The notes under the pieces are model-generated. The model was not told the DNA's origin. It saw only the letters and a list, made by a program, of their open reading frames with translations, and did not search any database. Of a stretch of DNA of 49,788 bases, positions 1 through 8,843 are shown in pieces. Positions within the stretch are counted from its first letter, which is position 1. Every line of letters begins with the position of its first letter. The translations under genes and the position numbers were made by a program. Location: positions 1 to 49,788 of the forward strand of contig CALVHA010000018.1 of the NCBI GenBank assembly GCA_944327255.1, written 5' to 3'. The DNA is from Candidatus Gastranaerophilales bacterium. Its GTDB lineage: Bacteria > Cyanobacteriota > Vampirovibrionia > Gastranaerophilales > Gastranaerophilaceae.

Positions 1-59
1 CGAACTCGCGACCTCATGCGTGACAGGCATGCGCTCTAACCAAACTGAGCTACGCTCCC
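1..59 (-). tRNA. tRNA-Asp (GTC), 3' end cut off by window edge
   Basis: On the minus strand the sequence folds as acceptor GGGAGCG, then TA, a GCTC/GAGC D-stem, and an anticodon arm CATGC-CTGTCAC-GCATG. The anticodon GTC lies at 22-24. A five-base variable region and the start of the T arm (GCGAG-TTCG) follow. The rest of the T arm and the 3' acceptor strand lie outside the window. The anticodon assigns it to aspartate. Confidence 0.95.
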
Positions 60-102
60 ATAAATTCTTTTGTCAACCGTCGAATCCCTTTCGACAATTT
101 TT

Positions 103-131
103 ATTATAAAATGCTGAATTTTTTTTTGCAA
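103..131 (-). promoter_or_regulatory. Promoter of the tRNA-Asp gene
   Basis: Minus-strand TTGCAA (126-131) and TATAAT (103-108) are separated by 17 nt. This places the start of transcription near 96, about 37 nt before the mature tRNA 5' end. The short 5' leader contains a 6-bp hairpin (GTCGAA/TTCGAC) that processing would remove. Confidence 0.6.
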
Positions 132-164
132 TACCTTAGTAAAAAATTTTATTAAACTTTATAT

Positions 165-194
165 ATAAAAAGACTCAGGGAATATCCCTGAGTC
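165..194 (-). terminator. Rho-independent terminator of the GH57 branching enzyme gene
   Basis: A perfect 10-bp stem, GACTCAGGGA/TCCCTGAGTC, with a 3-nt loop lies 22 nt past the stop codon. It is followed on the minus strand by TTTTTATATA. Confidence 0.85.
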
Positions 195-216
195 CATTAA
201 TTTTAGTTTATTAGAA

Positions 217-1941
217 CTAATCCGAATATAACGGAGCTAATTTTTTAGATTGTTGAGGAATTACACCTTCCTCCAATGATTGATATACTCTGTAATCGAT
301 TACAGGGAAACAATTATCAATACTTTCGATCTCTCTTAATTTAGCATCATCAATATTACCGTTTTCTATCATGTCACAAATTGTTTCAAATCTGTCAACA
401 TGTTCTCTGAATCTGTCTGTCGCATAATCCTTTGCCTGCCATGTTGTAATCAGGAACGGCCAATCAGAACTTTGAAGCAATAAATTCTCTCTAGCCATTT
501 GATTTAATGCTCTATGAAGAAGTTTATCTTCTGGAATTTCCGGATACCTGTCAGCAATTCGATTAATACGTTTTTCACAAGAATGAATAATAGGCCACAT
601 CCATTCTGTCAAATGATTTTGCCATACATAGAAATGTCCGCCCTGTCCCCATGAACTTTCAGGGATTTGAATAGCTTCTGTCGGAGGATGAGCATGTATG
701 TATTCACCGGCAGTCATTCTTTCTACTTCAGGAAGATATGTATGAAATTTTTTCACAACCTGTTTAATAAATTCAACACCTTCAAACCACCAGTGTCCGA
801 ATAATTCGGTATCAAATGATACCATTACAAGACCTTCTTTACCGTTGTGAGCTTTTTTATAATCATTCAACAAGTGATAAATCAATGTTGTATAATGATC
901 AGAGTTTTCATTAACTTTATTCAAGGCTAAAACAGGGTCATAAAGCATTTTATCACCTAAATCAGTCTTAGGAGAAGTAATTCTCCAGTAATGCATACCT
1001 GATTTTGCATCTTTTCGATGGAATTCACGGAAACATCCGTCTCCAGGATATCCGTCAGCTGCAGACCAAACCTGATAACCTGCTCTATCGTTTCTTCCCA
1101 TTACAGCAACCTGAGCATCAGGCAACCAGTAAGCAGAATACGTATCATACCCTGTTGCAGGTCTTTCAGGAAGCGGAATATATTCAATATTTCCATAAAC
1201 ACCTATTACACGTCTGTTACCGATTGAATTTCCACCTTCAATAACATGAGATTCTGTAAAGAAGTATTCAATCCCGTTATTTTGCAATGTAACCTCGATA
1301 GCAGGACGCCAATGTTTTTTACCATCTTTGCCAACATATTCATAACCTTGTCTGTATGCACATTCAGGAAGCCAGCATCCAGTTGCTTTTTTTCCGAAAA
1401 GTCTTTTTGTAGTATCTGAACCTACTTTAAATTGAGCATTCAAATTACTGTCAGTTGCAAGTAATGGAGAGAATCCATGAGTTGCTCCGGAAGTTGTAAT
1501 CTCAATACAGCCAAGGTCTTGATATTTTTTAAATGCGGAAATCAAATCCATGCCGTATTTATTTACAAAAGAATCTTTAATGTAATTAAACCAATCGAAA
1601 TAATATTTTGCCAAATATTTTAAGTGTTGAGAATGAGGAACTTCAGGGTCAGGATATCTTTCCAAATCTTTTGACACTTTTGCTATTCTTGAATCCAAAT
1701 ACTTAACAAAACCATGCTTTAAATGTTCGTCATTTAATTGTTCAGCAAGAATCGGTGTAATACCTACCGTCAACTTTGCTTTAATACCTTCATCATAAAG
1801 TTCGGAAATTGCGTTCAACAAAGGAACGTAAGTTTCTGCCATACATTCATAAAGGTTTTCCTCCCCGAAAGGCCACATGCCGGCTTTTCTATAGTAAGGA
1901 AGGTGGCTGTGTAACATAAATACGAATTGACCTACTGACAT
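217..1941 (-). CDS. GH57 1,4-alpha-glucan branching enzyme
   Basis: This 574-aa protein very likely introduces alpha-1,6 branches into glycogen (EC 2.4.1.18). The GH57 landmarks are an N-terminal FMLHSHLPYYR motif, the nucleophile glutamate in GCWLPECAYR (about E193) and the acid/base aspartate in VMVSFDTELFGHWW (about D377). The C-terminal part (SWGQGGHFYVW, then QSSDWPFLITTWQA) matches the helical DUF1957-type domain of GH57 branching enzymes. An upstream in-frame ATG at 2022 exists, but the start at 1941 is preferred. GGAGG lies 6 nt before it, and the protein then begins MSVGQFVFMLHSH as family members do. It is transcribed alone, divergent from the GH38 gene, and ends at a strong terminator. 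With the second GH57 enzyme, the ROK kinase and the GT4 transferase near 41.6-46.4 kb it suggests an alpha-glucan storage pathway. Confidence 0.9.
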   Translation of the reverse strand: MSVGQFVFMLHSHLPYYRKAGMWPFGEENLYECMAETYVPLLNAISELYDEGIKAKLTVGITPILAEQLNDEHLKHGFVKYLDSRIAKVSKDLERYPDPEVPHSQHLKYLAKYYFDWFNYIKDSFVNKYGMDLISAFKKYQDLGCIEITTSGATHGFSPLLATDSNLNAQFKVGSDTTKRLFGKKATGCWLPECAYRQGYEYVGKDGKKHWRPAIEVTLQNNGIEYFFTESHVIEGGNSIGNRRVIGVYGNIEYIPLPERPATGYDTYSAYWLPDAQVAVMGRNDRAGYQVWSAADGYPGDGCFREFHRKDAKSGMHYWRITSPKTDLGDKMLYDPVLALNKVNENSDHYTTLIYHLLNDYKKAHNGKEGLVMVSFDTELFGHWWFEGVEFIKQVVKKFHTYLPEVERMTAGEYIHAHPPTEAIQIPESSWGQGGHFYVWQNHLTEWMWPIIHSCEKRINRIADRYPEIPEDKLLHRALNQMARENLLLQSSDWPFLITTWQAKDYATDRFREHVDRFETICDMIENGNIDDAKLREIESIDNCFPVIDYRVYQSLEEGVIPQQSKKLAPLYSD

Positions 1942-2224
1942 TAATGCCTCCATATCTCTCTTTTTACTTAAATTATTTTTTTTTAATATAATCAAGTTTC
2001 TACATGAAAATATATAACACAAAAGGATAAAAAATATAATCCTATAGAACTAGTTCTTATGAATAAATTTACAAAAGTTAAAATATAAATTTTATATATT
2101 CCATAGACAAAAGAAAAGACTGAAATAGAAAAATTTAACACACTAAAATCCTTTTATTGCAATAGTTTTCATGATATACACTTAACAAATTGCACTACTA
2201 ATCCTTAAAGGTTATAATAGGAGA
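1942..2224. promoter_or_regulatory. Divergent intergenic region between GH57 and GH38 genes
   Basis: This is 283 bp of very AT-rich sequence with no convincing reading frame. It holds the GGAGG ribosome binding site of the GH57 gene (about 1947-1951) and the GH38 promoter at its right edge. I see no clear operator palindrome. Confidence 0.5.
2190..2218 (+). promoter_or_regulatory. Promoter of GH38 gene, predicted leaderless transcript
   Basis: TTGCAC (2190-2195) and TATAAT (2213-2218) are 17 nt apart. The -10 box ends only 6 nt before the GTG start at 2225, so transcription should begin at or within a base or two of the start codon. The intervening bases read AGGAGA, but that Shine-Dalgarno-like string ends directly against the GTG and would barely be in the transcript. 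Confidence 0.6.
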
Positions 2225-4252
2225 GTGAAAAAGAAAAAAGTTATCGCATATTTACATACACACTGGGATAGAGAATGGTACAGAGAATATGAAGTTTTCC
2301 GTCTCAGATTATTACGCGTTTTTGACAATGTGCTGAATCTTTTAGAAAAAAATAAAATTCCTTCTTTCTATTTCGATGGGCAAGTTTCAGCTCTTTTAGA
2401 TTATCTAGAAATAAGACCAGAAAAAGAAGGAATCATTAGAAAATTTATAGCAGAAAAAAAATTATTTATAGGTCCTTGTTTTACACTCGTAGACGAATTC
2501 CTTACCGATAAAACGGCTTTTGAAAAAAATCTTGAAATAGGCTTAAGGATATCTAAAAATTTCGGGTGTAACGAGTTTATTGGATATCTTGCCGATACAT
2601 TCGGGCACAGCAAAAATATTCCGTTAATCTTTAAAAAGTTCGGAATTGATAAGTGCATTGTATGGAGAGGATGTGGGGATATCCCTTCGGAATTTATATT
2701 CAACGGTATTAATACTGTTAACCTGATACGCGGATATTTTATGGATATTTTCTCTGCCAAAATGCCTATCGAAGAAAAAGCAAAATGGTTAAAAGGAAAT
2801 CTTGATAAAATTGCAGAAAAATCAAAAGATGTATTGCTTCTCCCAATAGGAGCGGACCATTTAGGGATTGAACAAGATATTGCAGAACAAATAAGAAATA
2901 TTAATAATATTTTGGGAAATTATGAAATAGAATTATCCACTCCGTTTCATTATTTTGAACTTGTAAAGAATAATTTTAAATTTAAAGTAGACGATGAACT
3001 TCGTGATAATAGCAAAACATTTATCTTACAGGGAAGTTATTCTGCAAGGATGAACATTAAGCAGTATAACATAATTGCATGTTATAAACTTAAACGTGCG
3101 GACGAATTTCAAAAGCAGCTTGACGGAAAGTATTGCGGGATAATTGATTACGCGTATCAACTTCTACTCAAAAATCAAGCACATGACGGGATTTGCGGAT
3201 GTTCTACGGATGAAGTGCATCAGGAAAATATAATAAGGTATAAAAAAATCTTACAGATTGCCGACACGATTATGAAGGAATTAAAATTTTTATATCCTGA
3301 AAAATTTGACAGATTATGGATTGAATATAACAAAAAATATCGCTCGGTTATTGACTATGAGAGTACAGAAATTATTAATGACGACCAACAAATCGGGAAA
3401 AGGAAGGGCTTTATTGATGACCTTCTTTATGATACGGCAAGAATTCCTGTTACTGAAGACTATACAACCATTTTTAAATATCTAAAAGAAATAAAATCTT
3501 CAAATGATAAATTAACAATTTCCAATGATGAAATTTCAAATTCAAAAATAAAATTAATGGTACAAAATGGTAAATTAATTATCTCAAACGGAATTACAAT
3601 CGACTTTGTAAGATTTAATGATAAGGGTGACACATACAATTTTGGAGCAGTTGAGGGAGATATTCCAGAAATTGCAAAAGTTATATCATCCAAAATAATT
3701 ATGGATGGCAACTTAAGAGTCGGACTAAGAATAAAAACAAACTTTTTTGCCGTAAATATTTTTCTGGATAAAAATTCAGAGCTTTTACGTTTCAAAATTG
3801 ATTGGACCAACAGACTGAAGAATAAACTCTGGCAGATCAGATTTAAAATGAAAGATTCTGTTACTGAAACATACTCGGAAGATTTAAACAGTATAATTCA
3901 CAGGACATTCAACCCCGATTATAATATTAGAGAGCATCTTCCTAAAACCAGAGGGATTGAAGTTTGGACAAACACTGCACCAATGCAAAGGTTTGTCGGA
4001 ACACAGGGGTTAGGAATTGTGACAAAAGGATTGACTGAATATGAGGTATTCAAAAATACATTATCTGTTACACTATTACGTTCAACAGGAATAATTTCAA
4101 ATCCTAAAAACCCGTCACGTTCAACACCTGCCGGACCTCCAATTGAAGTCCCAGAAGCTCAACAGCTAGGTAAAAATACGGCAGAGTTTGCCGTTGGATT
4201 TTTTGAACCGAAAATGTATGAAAAATATGTTAACGAATTATTTTTAAGCTAA
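2225..4252 (+). CDS. GH38 alpha-mannosidase-like glycoside hydrolase
   Basis: The N-terminal catalytic barrel of GH38 is clear. HTHWDREWY at residues 11-19 carries the HxD zinc ligands, GPCFTLVDEFLT lies near 83-94, and LADTFGHS holds the nucleophile aspartate D124. A middle helical domain contains NQAHDGICGCSTDEV, with the further zinc-ligand histidine. The family hydrolyses terminal alpha-mannosides, and related members act on mannosylglycerate. The 675 residues are short for GH38, where 800-1000 is common, so the C-terminal beta domains are reduced. There is no signal peptide, so it is cytoplasmic. The start is GTG because an in-frame stop lies shortly upstream (2183) and the conserved barrel begins at residue 6. 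The stop overlaps the convergent gene by 9 bp. The exact sugar substrate cannot be read from the sequence. Confidence 0.85.
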   Translation: MKKKKVIAYLHTHWDREWYREYEVFRLRLLRVFDNVLNLLEKNKIPSFYFDGQVSALLDYLEIRPEKEGIIRKFIAEKKLFIGPCFTLVDEFLTDKTAFEKNLEIGLRISKNFGCNEFIGYLADTFGHSKNIPLIFKKFGIDKCIVWRGCGDIPSEFIFNGINTVNLIRGYFMDIFSAKMPIEEKAKWLKGNLDKIAEKSKDVLLLPIGADHLGIEQDIAEQIRNINNILGNYEIELSTPFHYFELVKNNFKFKVDDELRDNSKTFILQGSYSARMNIKQYNIIACYKLKRADEFQKQLDGKYCGIIDYAYQLLLKNQAHDGICGCSTDEVHQENIIRYKKILQIADTIMKELKFLYPEKFDRLWIEYNKKYRSVIDYESTEIINDDQQIGKRKGFIDDLLYDTARIPVTEDYTTIFKYLKEIKSSNDKLTISNDEISNSKIKLMVQNGKLIISNGITIDFVRFNDKGDTYNFGAVEGDIPEIAKVISSKIIMDGNLRVGLRIKTNFFAVNIFLDKNSELLRFKIDWTNRLKNKLWQIRFKMKDSVTETYSEDLNSIIHRTFNPDYNIREHLPKTRGIEVWTNTAPMQRFVGTQGLGIVTKGLTEYEVFKNTLSVTLLRSTGIISNPKNPSRSTPAGPPIEVPEAQQLGKNTAEFAVGFFEPKMYEKYVNELFLS

Positions 4253-5506
4253 CCCTTTTTCTTCTCGGCGTTTTTTCTTTTCATCAGTATCAATAACTAA
4301 AGTGCTATCTTTAACATCTGTTTCATCAGTTTTAGATGCTGAAATTTTGACTTCTTCACTGGTTTCTCGTTCAGCATTATTGTTATTGTCTGTGTTATTA
4401 TTATTTTCAGCTATTTGATTATTATCCTGTGGAGAAGCATCCAATCTTGGAATATCAATAGCCTCAATACCGGTCGAATCCTCAACGGTTGACTGCGCAG
4501 CTTCTACTCTTGCAAATTGTTCATCATTATGAGCTTGAGCGTACTCAATTGCATCGGTTCCAGCCACTCCCGCATCCATGGCATTTCCACCGGCACTAAC
4601 TGACAGGACACCCATCCTGTAATTTCTGTCAAACAGCATAAGGAATGGTCTACGCTCTGAAGCTTCTAATGCGGCCCTTGCAGAATCCACCCCATTCGCA
4701 CTTCTTGCGGCTTCAACAATTGTATTCTGACGATTTTCATCACTGCCCATAAGTTCAGCTCCGATGTCAACCGTTTCCGTACCAAAATCTGTTGCAGTAG
4801 GCGGAATAGTATTAAACTGCTGAATTTGAACTTCTAAAGCCGTCAATTCAGCCCCCAGATCCGCTATTTCCTGCTGAGATTGAGTGCCGATATTATTTAA
4901 TAAATTACCCAGTGTGGCAATTTTGTTCAAATCACCAGGAGATAAACTTTTATCTTTACTCTGTGCTTTCGCTAAAAGGTTATCTAATTCTTCTTTCATA
5001 GAAGCGGTTCTGCGTTCCGTTTCAGAAGATTTGGCTTCTACCTGATTCACAATTACTTCCGACTGGGTATTAATACCATCCAGACTATCTTCCATAGCTT
5101 GTTCTTCCGATACTGATTCAAGGCTTCTGTCCGAAAAGATTTTTCCTTGGTTATATAAGCTGACAGCTTCGCCATCAAGCGTTTCACGATACTGTTGGGC
5201 CTGAGTTAAAGAAGTTTTTTCTGCAGCATCTTCCGTATTTGAATTATCACTGTTTGATAGAATTGAAGTTATTTCATCCAGATTGGTACTTCCGTTAACC
5301 GACTCATAAGTAACATCGTCTGGAGCATCCTGTAATTTAGAAATTTCTTCCGCCCAGTTCATAATTGCAACCGGAATATCCTGCCCCTGAGAAGCATATC
5401 CTAAAACTTCACTTGCTGTAAGGCGTTCCCAAGCGATATCTTCTTCTTTCTTTTTCTGAATATAAGTTTTAGCCATATTATTTACGGCACTTATAGCATC
5501 TACCAT
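4244..5506 (-). CDS. Unrecognised 420-aa hydrophilic coiled-coil protein
   Basis: I do not recognise this protein. It lacks a signal peptide and membrane segments and is strongly acidic, with long predicted helices (about residues 90-250). The middle is rich in E, Q, S and T, and an Asn-rich low-complexity stretch (NNNNTDNNNN) lies near residue 370. The charged tail has a KKKRREEK cluster. A hydrophobic patch near residue 290 (RRPFLMLFDRNYRMGVLSVS) followed by a Gly/Ala-rich segment is the only part that looks folded in another way. AAGGAG sits 6 nt before the ATG. It converges on GH38 and is divergent from the small gene at 5682. The composition suggests a lineage-specific structural or scaffold protein; this is inference. 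Confidence 0.8.
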   Translation of the reverse strand: MVDAISAVNNMAKTYIQKKKEEDIAWERLTASEVLGYASQGQDIPVAIMNWAEEISKLQDAPDDVTYESVNGSTNLDEITSILSNSDNSNTEDAAEKTSLTQAQQYRETLDGEAVSLYNQGKIFSDRSLESVSEEQAMEDSLDGINTQSEVIVNQVEAKSSETERRTASMKEELDNLLAKAQSKDKSLSPGDLNKIATLGNLLNNIGTQSQQEIADLGAELTALEVQIQQFNTIPPTATDFGTETVDIGAELMGSDENRQNTIVEAARSANGVDSARAALEASERRPFLMLFDRNYRMGVLSVSAGGNAMDAGVAGTDAIEYAQAHNDEQFARVEAAQSTVEDSTGIEAIDIPRLDASPQDNNQIAENNNNTDNNNNAERETSEEVKISASKTDETDVKDSTLVIDTDEKKKRREEKGLA

Positions 5507-5681
5507 TTTTACTCCTTATAAAAATTTACTTTACCTTTATATCGGCACATATTCGTTAAAACTTTAATTATAAATATTAACTTATGTAACAAAATTTAGA
5601 TAAATATTATATAAAAAGTCAATATTTTTGCGAAAAAATTTTTTATATAAGTACGAGAGATAAAAAGAAGAGAGGTTAAAA

Positions 5682-5858
5682 ATGGCTAAGACAATTTTGA
5701 TGCCGAACACAGTAACAGATACATATAAAAATACATCAAAAGCAATTAGTGAAGTTGATTTAAGTAACAAACACGTGATTAGAAAAACATTATCACAAAT
5801 TATGAAACAATCTTTCTTCCATGGTGCAAACATTTATGGTAATAATTTTATAGCATAA
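5682..5858 (+). CDS. Small unrecognised protein, 58 aa
   Basis: An ATG preceded by GAGAGG at a suitable distance opens a 58-codon frame. The protein begins MAKTILMPNTVTDTYKNTSK and ends GANIYGNNFIA. It is mildly basic and has no membrane segment or signal peptide. A clean intrinsic terminator starts 54 nt after the stop, so the gene has its own ribosome site and end. The opposite strand also carries an 83-codon frame (5582-5833). That frame has no ribosome binding site and a composition typical of an antisense shadow, so the plus-strand reading is preferred. The function is unknown. It lies between two other unrecognised genes. Confidence 0.65.
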   Translation: MAKTILMPNTVTDTYKNTSKAISEVDLSNKHVIRKTLSQIMKQSFFHGANIYGNNFIA

Positions 5859-5911
5859 TAATCGTTGGAATATAGGAAATATAGGAAAAGAAAATCTAAA
5901 AAAGGAATGTC

Positions 5912-5940
5912 AGCCGGCTTAATTTTGCCGGCTTTTCTTT
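5912..5940 (+). terminator. Rho-independent terminator after the 58-aa gene
   Basis: The stem AGCCGGC/GCCGGCT (5912-5918 and 5927-5933) has an 8-nt loop and is followed by TTTTCTTT. Its GC-rich stem stands out in very AT-rich surroundings. Confidence 0.85.
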
Positions 5941-6019
5941 ACAATTTGTAATAGAATGTTTAAAATATTATATACATGGGTATATATATAATATATACTA
6001 ATTAGGAGGAGTTGGAGCT

Positions 6020-6352
6020 ATGTCAATGAATGTATCCGCATTAAGCGCATCAGCAGGTTACGCAATCGATAGTGAATATCAAAGAATACTTAGAGAATTA
6101 AGAGCATTGGGGATCGAACCTACAGGGAATAAAGCAACAGATAAAGCAAAGCTTGAAGAGGCAAAAGCTACAAAACAAACACAAGAAGTTCAGAACACAC
6201 AACCTGTAAACGAAACTCAAGGAACAGAAAAAACAAGAGCAGAGTCTTCACAGGACAATATAAAAAATGATTCTACAATTCAGGCTCAGCAAATGACCGG
6301 AGCTACACAAATTGCAGAATTTAACAAATATAAACTTCTCGGCTTATACTAA
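6020..6352 (+). CDS. Small unrecognised protein, 110 aa, with SAP-like helical N-terminus
   Basis: The start has a strong AGGAGGAGTTGGAG ribosome site, and a TATAAT lies at 5987-5992. Residues about 18-48 (ELRALGIEPTGNKATDKAKL) form a helix, a turn with PTGNK, and a second helix. This faintly resembles SAP-type helix-extension-helix motifs, but I would not assign it. The rest is a Q/T/E-rich linker, and the last 20 residues become hydrophobic (AEFNKYKLLGLY). It has no signal peptide or membrane segment. Its stop abuts the stop of the convergent TonB-like gene with no gap. The function is unknown. Confidence 0.75.
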   Translation: MSMNVSALSASAGYAIDSEYQRILRELRALGIEPTGNKATDKAKLEEAKATKQTQEVQNTQPVNETQGTEKTRAESSQDNIKNDSTIQAQQMTGATQIAEFNKYKLLGLY

Positions 6353-7216
6353 TTAATAAGTGGTTTGAATATATTCAAAATCTCTAAAGTCCGAAGGAGA
6401 TGAAAGTTCTTCATAATCACTCATTAAAAACCCTCCAGAAAAATTTATAGATTTTCTGTTACTTTTTTCAGGGAACTGTAAAATTTTATCACCTTTCAAA
6501 GCTTCAATTGCAGCTTTAATATTTCTTATATCACTTTCAGTATTAGGTTTAGAAGACATTATTTTTATATTATAAATATTTCTTTCTCTATCAACCTTGA
6601 AAGAGAAGAAAAACAATGTCCCGTATGGGGCTTCAACATATGACGTTTCCATAATACGATTTTGCACATCACTTCTCCATTTATTCCAAGCAATCAGTTC
6701 AGAACGAACTTTAGGATCAAGTAAAGCGTCACATATTGTACATCCTGAAGGAGTCTCATTTTCAGTCTGTGTATTTTTCGGCAGAGCCGGTTTAGTATTT
6801 TTATCCTGCGGCTCGGAAGAAGGTAAATCTACTTCAGTATCTAACATTTTCCCAACCTGTTTTAACATTTCATCGCTATTATTAGGCTTAGGCGGGGCAG
6901 TATTCTGAACCTGCTGATTATTATTAACGTGAACTGTCTGAATAAAATCTGACGGTATAATATTTACATCAGAAGGAATAATCGGCGTTTCAGAATTTTT
7001 AATTTGTTGTTTAGGCGCCTTAACCACACGAGTAGGGGCATCGCCTATCCTGAACATAGGGACACTTTGTAATTCAAGTTGCTGTGGATTTAACCTGTCA
7101 AGTTTAAAATTCTGATTTGTAAGAACAAACGTTTTATGCATCACAGGCCGATTGACAGCCGATAATATAGTCAAAAACAAAACCGTTATTATTACAAATA
7201 TATTAATAAACTTCAT
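6353..7216 (-). CDS. TonB/TolA-like envelope protein with one N-terminal membrane anchor
   Basis: The 287-residue protein has the TonB arrangement. A short N-terminal membrane helix (about residues 4-20, IFVIITVLFLTILSA) is followed by a long proline- and asparagine-rich periplasmic linker (about 50-150). A compact C-terminal domain (about 190-265) then shows a strand-helix-strand pattern: GTLFFFSFKVDRERNIYNIKI, a helix ending AAIEALKGD, then LQFPEK. TonB C-terminal domains have the same order (a strand with dG.v..v.v..S, a helix, then P.P). A CTIC pair lies near residue 157. It is last in a three-gene minus-strand operon, 2 bp after the polytopic membrane protein. Family membership is inferred from layout, not from a clear motif, so another periplasmic adaptor is possible. 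Confidence 0.65.
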   Translation of the reverse strand: MKFINIFVIITVLFLTILSAVNRPVMHKTFVLTNQNFKLDRLNPQQLELQSVPMFRIGDAPTRVVKAPKQQIKNSETPIIPSDVNIIPSDFIQTVHVNNNQQVQNTAPPKPNNSDEMLKQVGKMLDTEVDLPSSEPQDKNTKPALPKNTQTENETPSGCTICDALLDPKVRSELIAWNKWRSDVQNRIMETSYVEAPYGTLFFFSFKVDRERNIYNIKIMSSKPNTESDIRNIKAAIEALKGDKILQFPEKSNRKSINFSGGFLMSDYEELSSPSDFRDFEYIQTTY

Positions 7217-7218
7217 AA

Positions 7219-8826
7219 TTAATCTTTATCTAATTTCGCAATTAATTCATCACAAGCATAAATATCAAAACAGGTTTGGCTTAACATTAAGGTTTCAGCA
7301 ATCAAAAGAGCAGTAGGCACAAGAGCCGCAATAATTGATAGCATCACACCTTTAAAATCACCGCCTGTTTCACTCATAAAATAAGAAACGTTCATCATAA
7401 ATTCAATAAAAATAATCACACAGGCAATAGTAAAAAATAATCTCTTATCAGCTTCAAGCTTTCTGGTACCCTCCAATCCGAAAATCGAAACCCCATGCTG
7501 ACGGTAATCAGTAAAACCATCCTGTTTAATAACCTGTGAACCCTGAATTTTTTTACCTGTTAAAAATGCACTTACAAAAGCAAAGAAGGCAAATATAATC
7601 AGAAATGTCGCCAAACCTAAAAATACAGGGCTGAATCTTAAACCGGAAATTCTAATCCATCCCGCAGCCTCAGGGAAGCACATTGCAAGAGTATTAGACA
7701 CGCCATAAGCAAGTAAAGGAGCAGTTAAAACCCCGATTATAATCTCACCGAATGATTTAAGTTGCAGCATAAACATTCTATCTTTAATATTTCTGATTTT
7801 AGTTTGACTTAAACCGTCAATATATCTCTCAATCCAAATACGATAAGACTTCAAAACAGCTTCAAAATCTTCTCTGAACTCATATTTATTTAAAACAGCA
7901 TTATACTCTGCACTGTTACTTTTAAAATACCCGCATCCTATGGCTAGAGCCGTCATTATACCGACAAAGAAAAATGTAATAAATATAGAAAAAGCCACAA
8001 AATTACTTAGCGCCATAAAATAAATTTGGTTAACCGTATAAATTCCGATAATAAAAATTGCAGCCCCCCATAGCATAAAATTTTGAGCCAGTTTGGAAGT
8101 CATTGACTGCTTAATAGTTTTACTTTGAAGATATAAGTAAACACCCTGCTTAAGCATCAAACATATCGAAAATACGATAAAAGAATAAGCAATCCATGCC
8201 TGAATATTTGTTGCAAGATAAACCTGCTTCGATGCTTCCTGTGTAGAAAGCCCCATCAAATAATTTGCAACGGCAAAAGAACTTAAAATAGAACTAATAT
8301 ATAAAGCCAGATGTAAAAATAAACTTGTTCTGGTATTACTTCTCATTTTACCTTTAAGTTCAGATATAGGATAAGCAATCTGCTTTATTATTGATATTCT
8401 TGCCTTTTCAATCGGAGCTCTTGATTTCTCCAGCTTAACCTTTGCAAGAGCAACCGGATCATCTCCATATAAATCTCTCATTTGTTTATCCGAAAGGTTA
8501 GTAATATCAACAGTGCCCATATCTATTGGAGAATTGTTTTCTACATAAATTTCCAAAGACTCCTGACTGTTAGCAAAAGTTAATTTGCAAACTCTATCAA
8601 CTTGAATTTTCTGTAAAACTTCACCCTTAAAAAAAACATTTTGGTTTTTAAAATTGTTAAATATATAACAAGCACCTGTTTCCTTATTAATCTGCACCGT
8701 AATAATAAGCTCATATGGCAGTTCAATAACATAATCACATTTTGGATTTGTGCCAATATTAATAAGATTTTTATTTTTAAATTGTTTTTCTCCTAACGAA
8801 GATTTTACAGTAATTTCAGCTGCCAT
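7219..8826 (-). CDS. Polytopic membrane protein with degenerate FHA-like N-terminal domain
   Basis: Residues about 1-105 read like a forkhead-associated beta-sandwich. NIGTNPKCDYVIEL matches the IGR...CDI.L strand, and NNFKNQNVFFKGEVL matches the N-G-x-x-V-N-G turn. The phosphothreonine-binding arginine and the S-x-x-H motif are absent, so it is unlikely to bind phosphopeptides in the classical way. After a charged linker (about 105-165) come roughly eight membrane helices, for example near 168-192, 210-235, 250-270, 275-300, 365-390, 402-428, 465-488 and 495-520. A cytoplasmic loop lies between helices four and five. It is the middle gene of the operon, 17 bp after the vWA gene and 2 bp before the TonB-like gene. 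The function is unknown; a sensor or scaffold in an envelope complex is my inference. Confidence 0.65.
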   Translation of the reverse strand: MAAEITVKSSLGEKQFKNKNLINIGTNPKCDYVIELPYELIITVQINKETGACYIFNNFKNQNVFFKGEVLQKIQVDRVCKLTFANSQESLEIYVENNSPIDMGTVDITNLSDKQMRDLYGDDPVALAKVKLEKSRAPIEKARISIIKQIAYPISELKGKMRSNTRTSLFLHLALYISSILSSFAVANYLMGLSTQEASKQVYLATNIQAWIAYSFIVFSICLMLKQGVYLYLQSKTIKQSMTSKLAQNFMLWGAAIFIIGIYTVNQIYFMALSNFVAFSIFITFFFVGIMTALAIGCGYFKSNSAEYNAVLNKYEFREDFEAVLKSYRIWIERYIDGLSQTKIRNIKDRMFMLQLKSFGEIIIGVLTAPLLAYGVSNTLAMCFPEAAGWIRISGLRFSPVFLGLATFLIIFAFFAFVSAFLTGKKIQGSQVIKQDGFTDYRQHGVSIFGLEGTRKLEADKRLFFTIACVIIFIEFMMNVSYFMSETGGDFKGVMLSIIAALVPTALLIAETLMLSQTCFDIYACDELIAKLDKD

Positions 8827-8843
8827 ATACTTATATCTTTCCT

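Noticed and set aside
2219..2224. AGGAGA as Shine-Dalgarno of the GH38 gene
   Set aside because: It ends directly at the GTG, which is too close for 30S positioning, and it falls between the -10 box and the expected transcription start.
5582..5833. 83-codon minus-strand frame
   Set aside because: It lies antisense to the 58-aa plus-strand gene, has no ribosome site and a Phe/Leu/Tyr-rich shadow composition.
6597..6908. 103-codon plus-strand frame opposite the TonB-like gene
   Set aside because: It is an antisense shadow of a proline/asparagine-rich linker with no ribosome site.
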